Positions 55,581-64,000 of a stretch of 64,000 bases of DNA are shown piece after piece (within the stretch, counting starts at the first letter, position 1; each line of letters begins with the position of its first letter). Origin of the DNA: Diphasiastrum complanatum (Eukaryota; Streptophyta; Lycopodiopsida; Lycopodiales; Lycopodiaceae); NCBI GenBank assembly GCA_029204225.1, contig CM055109.1, positions 39,128,844-39,192,843 of the forward strand. The letters are read 5' to 3'. The translations under genes and the position numbers were made by a program. The notes beneath the pieces were generated by a model. It was not told the origin of the DNA and searched no databases. It worked only from the letters and a program-made list of their open reading frames with translations.

Positions 55581-56266
55581 CCGGCTAAGATGCGATCTTG
55601 GATGGGATGAAGGCAAGCTCTACATCGAATTGGAAGCTTGGAGCACTTGGATTTACATCCCGGAAGGAGTGCTGATTTCTTGGAAGATCGATTGGATTTT
55701 GAACCCACTAATTCTTGTTTGGAGCAAGCTTTTATCAAGTGCGGTAAAGTGCACTACTTGTTGGATCTTGTGAAAGCTGCTTAGAATTGGTGTTAAATTC
55801 ATTTATTCTTTGAGAAACTTCCGAAAGGTGTACAGGGATTTACATGAGTAAATCTAATTGGTTGATTATTCTCTTTACGTTGAGTAGCATAATGTTGTCC
55901 TGGAATTACATATGGGAAGGTGAATCCATTCACATAACTCGTGAAGAGAGATTCTAATAATCCCATCCTTCTGGAATTATGAAGGGAGTAGAATTTTTTG
56001 ATTCCTCAAAGAAAAAAAAACTGTAGACCTCGGCCAGTTTCTGGTTCTTGACCTACAATCAAAAAAACAATTGTAATTCTGGATAGAAACCAGTGTTGAA
56101 TTCCTACCTGTCATTTCTTTTTGCTTAAAAGCTGTTGCAGAATCAATCTAGTGGTTGATTAGATGTAAGCATGGGGATCTTCCTTGTAAAACACCTGCTG
56201 TCATTGTCATGAAAATCTGACTATTCTGAATCCCTCTGGGGTTGAAGGGGACTGTGTGCATGTACC
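55581..56266 (+). other. Probable leader of element O, no gene
   Basis: No domain recognised. One frame near 55620-55790 is open for about 50 codons but has no motif. The 3' limit of element O is unknown. Confidence 0.35.
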
Positions 56267-56630
56267 TTGACAACTGGGAGGCGCGATCCTTTGGATCCAG
56301 AAATGCAGCAGTTTTATTCTCTAGCAATGGGAGCCAGGAAGGTGTTGAGAGCTGCCATTATAGCAGAAGGAACGGAGGATGACAAGTCCTTACTGACTAG
56401 GGAATTTGCAGCGCTGTTAGACAAAGTGTCTGATGTTGATTCTCATTGCATGTCATGTGGTTGCTGAAGGAATCAGCCTGCGGGATTTTGATCGCCAGGA
56501 TATTGCCTTGCCGCACTTTATGGCATGCCAGACGATTGAGATTAATAAGATCAGCGAGCAGATAGATGTCAGAATTGCGGCCCTTCTCAGCGGCTACCTT
56601 GGTAGCGGCTCTAGCGAGCCTGAGGAATGA
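56267..56630 (+). pseudogene. Unrecognised coding-like segment with one frameshift
   Basis: Two overlapping frames (56267-56467 and 56433-56630) join into a continuous protein text if one base near 56438 is skipped. The first part reads DPEMQQFYSLAMGARKVLRA and SLLTREFAALLDKVSD, the second CHVVAEGISLRDFDRQDIAL, PHFMACQTIEINKISEQIDV, ending SGSSEPEE. It is helix-rich with balanced charge, unlike the transposon frames around it. I do not recognise the family. It may be the last exon of a host gene, a retrogene, or a transposon-captured fragment. No intron fits the frame change. The SINE lies right at its stop codon. Confidence 0.45.
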
Positions 56631-56636
56631 CGAATG

Positions 56637-56721
56637 CTTCTTGGTTTCCAAGGGGAGGCTCGAACCTGAGACCAAAGAAACTTTGGATGTCAAGCTAACC
56701 AACTGAGCCAACCCCGTTGGG
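56637..56721 (-). mobile_element. tRNA-like SINE, full copy (85 bp)
   Basis: On the minus strand it starts CCCAACGGGGTTGGCTCAGT and ends CCTTGGAAACCAAGAAG. It has an A box (TGGCTCAGTTGG) and a B box (GGTTCGAGCC) at tRNA-like spacing, and an internal CCAAAG-TTT-CTTTGG hairpin. It is flanked by perfect 17-bp direct repeats, CTGAGGAATGACGAATG (56620-56636 and 56722-56738). It has no poly(A) tail and no acceptor-stem complementarity good enough for a working tRNA. Confidence 0.85.
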
Positions 56722-56738
56722 CTGAGGAATGACGAATG

Positions 56739-59700
56739 ACGGAATAGAGGATCGAATGGTATTGTGAGGCTGTTTAGGGATCATGTTTCTTGCTCTTTAG
56801 GGTTTGCATGCCTTTAAAGTAAAGGTTATTGGCTTTTTGCTTTTGAACACATACATTGGGGTTTAAATATGGTTTTAAAAAAGTATTGAACTGTTCTGCA
56901 TATGAAGAGAGCGTATGTTTGGTAATGGTTATTCCATCGTCGGCTACTTTTCCAATAATGCATGGGAAACAATTTGATAGGTGATAATGGATTACCATAA
57001 GTAAACCTTATATATGGATTTTCAAGGCCATAACCAGTGTTGAGGGACGATATAAATTTTGGCTATCCTAACAGGTTGTCTACGGATTCAGTTTATAGAT
57101 TTAGGATTGACAACAAGATATTCGTTCCTCATGGATTTTCCAAAACGGTACCTAGTGAAAGAAAATTTAGTTTTTCTGGTACTGTGTTTGGTGAATGACT
57201 AAACTTTGGAAGTAAGTTCTCCCAAATTAAAAGTTAAAATTAATTTTTTCTTTTTTATTGAATTTCAAGTTTGGTTAAAATTTGAAATGGGACAAGTTAA
57301 TGTTTGTGCAAGATACTCGTCAAAATTGATTTCAAAATCGTCAAACAATATGAAATGACCAGATAACACGAGTGATGATAGAACTCTTTATCCGATCAGT
57401 GGAATCTTGTTTAGATACAGTTTAAGAGGTTCTGAAATCCTATTGGTAGGAGTTCCATTCATGTAATTTCGTATTTTAAGTTTTGATAGTTTGTTAATAA
57501 TGACGAGTAATGCCAAACCAATCAATAATAAAAGAGACAGTCCAATTTTATTGGAGAATTTGTAATTGATAGGAACTGATCATTTCCAGTTAAATCCTAT
57601 GGTGAATGATATGCAAAGAATCAGACTAGGTCTGTTTTTATACTAGTAGTTGATTTTTGTATATCGGTAATTCAGCCCAGGTATAGGATAGAAATGAAAT
57701 TGTTTCAGACTTTTTTCTACAGTAATTAATTTTAAACATTTACTAATGTCGTTACGTCTTCTTAGTACCTTAGCTGGAATAGATTTTCAGGGAACTGAAA
57801 ATTCTAAGGAGGGAAGAAGAGTGGACATCAATGGTAGTAAGTGTGATCGGGAAATGTATTTCGCAGTTAGGATTTTGGTAATCCCTGTAAATAATTGCTT
57901 AACACTGGATATTAATTTTCTGGATTAAATTCATTTAATTGAATTAATAAATGTTATCTTTGTAACCATTGAGTTATCCACAGTTTGGATGTCAATTGTG
58001 AGGTTAGAGGAATTTGATAGATGGATTACATTGGATCTGTTAATTGATAGAAGCTTGTCCCTAGAGTTAATGCTCTTGGATTCAAGGGGATTTGAAACTT
58101 ATCATTAACCAGAAAGGATCAGAATGTAATATTGAACCATGTTAATTCTTCTGTTTAGATCACTAAATCAGATGTAGATTTGTGGTATCCATCTAATAGG
58201 CATGCCAGTCATCCAAATAAATGGATTCTCCAGTTTTGGGAACAAGAGATAATTTTCCTAATTACTACTTGTGTGAATAGACTTGGAAGTTAGATAAATT
58301 CTAAAGTCAAAGTGGTTCAATGTTTTAAACCTTGGATATCTCTGTTGCATAAATGGATTTCAGGTGAATGATAGTTCTGTCACTCAGGTTGAAAATATTT
58401 GAAGGAAAAGTCCTATTTGTAATAGAGTGAATCCTTTTGTGGAAGCACTTATTACTAACTTTTCTTGGATTTAGATATTTTCATATATCATCTTTCCAGG
58501 TAACTTTTATTGAAATTTATAATTTCTTTAAAAGGAGTGGTGAAGTGGTGGGATAAAATTCTATTTGGGAATCTGTGGGTTGCATAGTTTTTGGAAAAGA
58601 ACCAGTTGTGGTATTGAAATGAGATTTTGTCTGAAAGTAATTTTGGATAGATTCAGAGTAAGGTACTTATTTGGAACTTTTCGAATAAGAGAAATACTTG
58701 AGGGATTGTGTGGACAATCTGGAATGGGAAGAAGTTTGAAATTTGAATCATTATCTATAAGTAGTACAGTAAAAGGTCAAAGATTACTAATTCTATTTTG
58801 ATTGAAATAGAAGTAAGTTTGATCAGAATTTAAGTCTGAGAGTTCTGTATTGGATCAACCTAATCTTAGTTTAGTACTAGGAACAGAGAGGGGTTGATTG
58901 AGTGGAAGAAATTATGTAATTAGAGGTAAGTTGGATTGGAAAACTGTTGAGAGTGAATGTTATTCGTCTCAGAGATTTTCCGGATATGTTATTTACTCAT
59001 GAAAAATAGAAAATCTTTTGTAGCTGAGTTACAAGATCTCAGTGAGATATGTGAGTAACATATGTGGGTTCTGGAAGAATCTGCCAGATAAAGAATGTGT
59101 TTATGTACTGGGTCATAGTGAGATTATCACATATGTGCACGATTAATCTTGTATGAATCTACTGTGTATTCCTAGTTACTAAGGTTATCAGGTGCACTTA
59201 ACCTAGTCGGTGAACATGAACATATGATCAAGTATTATTTTGACAGATACTTGCAGAGTTAACGGATCTTTCTATGAAAAATTATGAGTTAACTAATAAA
59301 TGATTTGGATATGGATCTAAATGTGGTGTTATACATGTATAATTAAGATCTGAACCTAGACATTTGAGATTTCTGAATCATTGAAAATTAACTTGAGTAC
59401 ATCATTACTCTAGGATGAAGTTAATTGGTAAAACAATCAGTGTGATGTGGATTCACCAAAAACTGATAGTTTTGATTTATATTGCTTGTAAGATGCATGA
59501 TTAATGAATCATTTTGTTCACCAGTTAAAATTATGTGCATTGGATATACAATATTCCTGGGATGAGGTATTCCTTAGTTAAGGAATAGACTCAGTTCATT
59601 AGTGATTGTATCCCAGAGAGCTCAATTGGATAACGAATCATAATGAGTCCAAGAATAATAACTGAATTGATATTCAGTAGGACTTTGGATATCTAGATTT

Positions 59701-60197
59701 GATTCTAGATTGTACTTTAAACTTTTTGTAGTTGAAGATGATTGTCATTTTGGTATGCATTCAGTCTTTAATTACCATAGTTTATAGAACTTGAAATCTT
59801 ACACTTCAGTCAAAGAATCATGTTTTGAAAGTATTCCTAAATCCAATATTTTCTTAATGGAAAGATTTTGGAATGACTTACTTTTCCTAAGTTATGTTGG
59901 ACATATACTCCAGTATCCTGTAAATGATTAAGTGCTAAATATTTATGGTTGACGAATCATAAATAGATACTTAATTATTGTCAGAAGGATTGTATGGAAT
60001 AATGAAGATTCTTAAGTGTGATGATTAATTCTTAACCTATTAATTGAGTAAGAGTTTGAATCAGTGTTTTGAATCTTTTTGCTCCAGTATTTACTTGAGA
60101 ACCTATAGATCTCACAGACATTCTCACAAGTACTTATTTATGGAGGATTTAATATATTTTAGATACTATGATAGAAGCTCTGATATAAGAATGGAAT
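56739..60197. other. AT-rich region without recognisable genes
   Basis: About 3.4 kb. No open frame longer than about 80 codons, and no LTR, domain or splice pattern. Part of it, left of 60198, is the internal side of the primer site at 60198-60209, so it may be the leader or internal region of a non-coding element. Confidence 0.4.
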
Positions 60198-60209
60198 GCT
60201 CTGATACCA
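60198..60209 (-). other. Primer-binding site on the inner side of the shared LTR
   Basis: The plus strand GCTCTGATACCA is the inverse of TGGTATCAGAGC, an exact initiator-tRNA-Met match adjoining the LTR at 60210. Confidence 0.85.
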
Positions 60210-61373
60210 TGTCGGAAAGAGGTGTGTAGAAGATAGGTTGAAATTCAAAAAGAAACGAATGAAAAATATTCGAGTGTCTAGAAAGAAAACTTTTCGTACA
60301 CAGAATCTTCCTCTTTCCCTATGCATGACTACACCTATCAATTTCAAACAAAACAATAGTCATATAAATCACATTTGATCTTATAGTAAGTAACTTTGAA
60401 ATCATCAATACTACAGTGATTACATAGCCAAACAATAATGCATTGAATTATCAGACAAATAATTTGCGCGAAACACTAGACAAATAATTTGTCACAAATC
60501 ACAAGACAAATAATTAGTCGCGAAGAACTACAGAAACGCATACATTCTGAGACGAAGCTGAACGCAATAAAAGATAGTATTGATTCAGTATAAAAACAAA
60601 ACAGAAGTAAATGAGTACAATAAGTTGTGGATCGAAGCCGCGTAATCTATGCTATCTCTGAGCGGCTAAAATGAAAGTCTGAATTAAACGCAATGTTGAT
60701 AAGCAGTAGCACAATAGCAATCTCTAAACAACTCTAAGAAGTGAGCTAGAATGCTCAGAAGTGTTCAAGCTCGTAGGCTTGAGAGAGAAAGGGCTAACTA
60801 TTCAAATGCTTCTTCATTAACTTGAAAATTGTATGAATATGAACAGCTATTTATACTAAAAAAATTAGGTCTCAAATGCGATCGCCAGTTGGCTGGTGTC
60901 CACTGGCATACATCCAGTTCCTTCTCAGTGATTGTTGATAAGCGGTGGAAATTGGACGTAAACAGTCTGTCTGCATAAATGAACTAAAACTGCCACAGAC
61001 GAAGGTGTAGCAAAAAGACGAAAGTGTCGGCATTTTGCAAAAAATCCGACAGTGTCTTAAAATCTCATTTAAGATTGCCCCACACTTTGCCAGAAGCTCT
61101 TTGGAAAAAGCAAAAAATACGACTCTGCATTTTTACTTGCAAATCCTGACAGGCAAAAAATGCAAAAAAGACGACACTGCATTTTTCCACGAGATTCCTG
61201 ACAGGCGAAAAATGCAACACTGTTGTCAACTCTGTGTATTTCTGCATACTATATAAAAACACTTGTAAAACTGCAAACTGTGTAAAAATATGGGAAAATC
61301 CGCAAAACTGGATAAACAATGGATGAAGATTAAAATCGATTAGTCGATTAGTAAGAAGGAGAATAATTCAACA
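60210..61373 (-). repeat. 1164-bp LTR next to Copia P
   Basis: The minus strand runs TGTTGAATTATTC to TTTCCGACA. On its upstream side a purine tract (AAAAAGGAG, 61374-61382) follows the P pol gene, as for a 3' LTR; on its downstream side a perfect primer site follows, as for a 5' LTR. A TATA box (TATAAATAG) lies at about 60847-60856 on the minus strand. Short internal repeats: three copies of AGACAAATAATTWG (60453-60513), and a duplicated CTGCATTTTT..CCTGACAGGC block (61130-61215). Confidence 0.8.
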
Positions 61374-61380
61374 CTCCTTT

Positions 61381-62085
61381 TTAATCTGAATCCTTGAATG
61401 CGTTGACCTTCAAACTTAGTTCTACACAGAATCTTCTGTGTGCTTCCAAACTTAATGCTTTGGTAAAAATATCTGTTGTCATATCTTGCGTTCTACAGTA
61501 CTGCAATCTGACTTCTTCGTTGAGAACTTTGCTTCTAACGAAATGATACTTCAGTTCAATGTGCTTAGTCATAGAATGAAATCTAGAGTTGTTTGATAAA
61601 GCAATGGCACTTTGATTATCACAAAATAATGTCGTCAGAGCATATTGATTCAGACCTTTATCTAAGAGTAAGTTCCTCAACCCAATTGCTTCCTTTGTAG
61701 CTTGAGAGGTTGCAATATACTTTGATTTAGTGGAAGATAGAGCTATTGAAGATTGCTTGTGACTATTCCAAAAAATTGGACCATTGTTGAGGAAGAATGT
61801 AAATCCAGAAGTGGATTTATTAGTGTCTACATCTCCTGCCCAACTTGCGTCTATGTAACCACTGAGAAAATTGAGTTTGTCGTTGCCGACTGCTCCATAA
61901 CGAATGCAAAAGTCCATAGAAGCTTGAAGATATCTCATGACTCTAATAAGAGCCTTCCAATGTGTTACACCAGGATTAGCCATAAACTGACTGAGAGAGC
62001 TAACTGCAAAAGCTATGTCTGGCTTGGTACAAATCATGGTGTACATAAGAGATCCTATAATAGAATGGTAAGGATACTCATGCAT
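61381..62085 (-). pseudogene. Element P RNase H region
   Basis: A 234-codon open frame with Copia RT-tail and RNase H landmarks: YHSIIGSLMYTMICTKPDIA, LSGYIDASWAGDVDTNKSTS, SSIALSSTKSKYIATSQATK, LFCDNQSAIALSNNSRFHSM, TKHIELKYHFVRSKV and DMTTDIFTKALSLEAHRRF. Catalytic acids (D in YIDASWAG, D in FCDNQSA) are retained; the usual Glu is Lys (STKSKY for STAEAEY). Confidence 0.88.
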
Positions 62086-62088
62086 CTA

Positions 62089-62892
62089 CTACTTCTCATG
62101 AATTGTTTGGGGACACTGGTCCTTTGACAATTTGAGACCTGGTTCCATTGGTGAGAGAGCTAACTTGCAATTCATCAAATTATATCTGACTAACATGTTG
62201 TAGATGTACCTCTGTTGTGTAATGTAAACCAACTTATGTTTTCTATCTCTGTGGATTTGTATACCAAGGCAGAAATGAGCTTCACCCAGATTAGTCATGT
62301 CGAATTTGGAAGATAGCATTGTCTTGGCCTCTTTTATCAGATCGGTACTGTTGCTGAAAAGCAATGTATCATCCACGTATAAAGTGATAATGATAAAAGA
62401 CTGTTGCACTGCTTTGAAGTAAATGTTTGAATCTGAAGAGCTAGGTGTGTAGCCGTGATCAATAAGAAAAGTATTGATCCTTTGAAACCATGCTCGAGCA
62501 GATTGCTTCAAGTCATAAAATGCCTTAACGTATTCTCCCCTGTTATCTGACCTCAGTGCTTTGATTTGTTTGCCAGTTTGATTTTCAGCATGCTCTTTGA
62601 ATTGTCTGAATTTGACGAAAGCCTCTGATTTTTGTTTAATGAAATAAACAACTGTTCTTCTGGAGAATTCGTCAATAAAGGTAATGAAATACTTTGCATC
62701 TAACAATGAAGGAGTTTGCATAGGTCCACATATATCTGTATGAACATCATCTAATAGATCTTTTGTTGCATGCCTATGGTTTAATCTAAAATGAATCCTA
62801 GCCTGCTTTCCAAAGATGCAGCTATGACAAACAGAGAGATCAACCTTACCAGAAGGATAGTCAAGATCAAGAATCATGGATTGTCTGGACAT
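62089..62892 (-). pseudogene. Element P in-frame integrase-RT fusion
   Basis: A 267-codon open frame begins in the integrase zinc region (CHSCIFGKQARIHF), runs through DICGPMQTPSLLDAKYFITF and ALRSDNRGEYV (two catalytic Asp), then passes without a break into the middle of RT: KAFYDLKQSARAWFQRI, the catalytic ITLYVDDTLLFSN, and FCLGIQIHRDRKHKLVYITQ. The integrase C-terminus and the RT fingers are deleted exactly in frame. The third integrase acid is lost. Confidence 0.88.
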
Positions 62893-62934
62893 GTTTCAAA
62901 CAGGTGCATAATTCAAGTGTCCTAAGCGATGATG

Positions 62935-63228
62935 TCATAGTAATGCTTTATTGACTAGAACGAAGATTTTCAAGACTTGACTAGACTCAAAATAACAATG
63001 TGCCAATCTATATAAGTAATCATGCCTCTTGCCGAGTGCAAGGATCTTATTACTCCTATCAATAATTTTGCATTGATCAGATTCAAATTCTACCTTATGA
63101 CCTAAATCTGTAATTCTACTTACTGATAATAGATTTGTAGAGAGTTTAGGAATATATAAGACCTTTGATAGTAACTTGAATTGATCATGCTGAAATCGCA
63201 ATCTTACAGTACCTTCACCTTCGCTCAT
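62935..63228 (-). pseudogene. Element P pre-integrase fragment
   Basis: Open frame of 97 codons: LLSKVLYIPKLSTNLLSVSR, ITDLGHKVEFES and a C-terminal tail that ends before the His zinc residues. Homology stops just right of 63228, the 5' truncation point of P. Confidence 0.75.
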
Positions 63229-63450
63229 ACGGACAAAGCAATTTTAAGACAGTTCTTTAGATCAACTTTACAGATACACAACAAACGACTGTAATGAACG
63301 AAAGTACTGTCTGACCACATAATGATTGAAGTTTTGTGTACGAGATTGCTAGTAGACTCGAAATCACTCAAACTCAACAGTGCGAAGAAAAGAAATTAGG
63401 AAGAATAACCTTCGTCGCTCTATTCATTTCTCCAATCTCAAACATACAAT

Positions 63451-64000
<550 letters not shown>

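Larger units (their letters stand above)
61381..63228 (-). mobile_element. Element P: Ty1/Copia pol with internal deletion
   Basis: Minus strand: pre-integrase region (62935-63228), integrase fused to RT (62089-62892), RNase H (61381-62085), purine tract, LTR. Gag, protease and everything upstream of 63228 are missing. Two consecutive stops (TAGTAG at about 62086-62091) separate RT and RNase H. The element is dead. Confidence 0.82.

Noticed and set aside
56637-56721. A tRNA gene on the minus strand (A and B boxes present)
   Set aside because: The acceptor stem does not pair well, the middle is a simple CCAAAG hairpin, and the copy has a target duplication and a second truncated copy, which fits a SINE.

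Overview
The window is nuclear DNA from a plant with a large, repeat-rich genome. A gymnosperm or another large-genome lineage is my inference from an intron of about 22 kb packed with transposons; the sequence does not settle the species. I see no bacterial, organellar or CRISPR features. Most of the window is decayed LTR retrotransposons, both Ty3/Gypsy and Ty1/Copia.

Only one host gene is clear. It is a plus-strand lysophospholipid acyltransferase with C-terminal EF-hands (LPEAT2-like; exons 15584-15871, 16114-16391, 38301-38418, 38805-38963, 39080-39226). Its 5' exons are not in the window, so the intron upstream of 15584 probably covers all of 1-15583. The second large intron (16392-38300, 21,909 bp) cuts an EF-hand loop in two. 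A second, unrecognised coding-like segment with one frameshift lies at 56267-56630.

Layout. 1-3836: Gypsy-type element A, with gag and protease but no reverse transcriptase (RT). 3860-5163: Gypsy gag-protease fragment C. 6031-6376: tandemly duplicated coding-like segment. 6775-9637: Gypsy element D (-). 10697-15012: Gypsy element B (+), with gag, integrase and chromodomain but no RT. 15584-16391: first two host exons. 17347-18014: hAT-like MITE with an 8-bp target duplication. 20600-25302: chromodomain Gypsy element G (-). 25925-26335: hAT transposase fragment, cut by Gypsy element J (+; 26409-27066 and 32684-36534). J is itself split by H (-; 27067-32678), a younger member of its own family, bounded by CCAAC duplications. 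36540-36800: minisatellite. 37540-38080: LINE-like remnant. 38301-39226: last three host exons. 40030-42960: element K (-), related to A. 43262-45142: non-coding LTR element R (-) with a tRNA-Asp-type primer site. 45143-47058: Copia element L (-). 48225-50771: gag-only Copia M (+). 50850-51185: Gypsy chromodomain end S. 53988-55093: Copia gag-protease N (-), interrupted by LTR O (55094-55567). 60210-61373: a 1.16-kb LTR serving Copia P (61381-63228, -) and carrying a primer site on its other side. 63453-63585: long CT microsatellite.

Main points for a second look: two unrelated LTR elements (H and L) each carry an internal inverted segment, and the H breakpoint falls inside the RT catalytic motif. 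An 85-bp tRNA-like SINE occurs twice with perfect 17- and 18-bp target duplications. Several elements are RT-less or deletion-fused yet retain LTRs and priming sites. M has an LTR cluster of CACGTG boxes. R has its primer site inside a hairpin.
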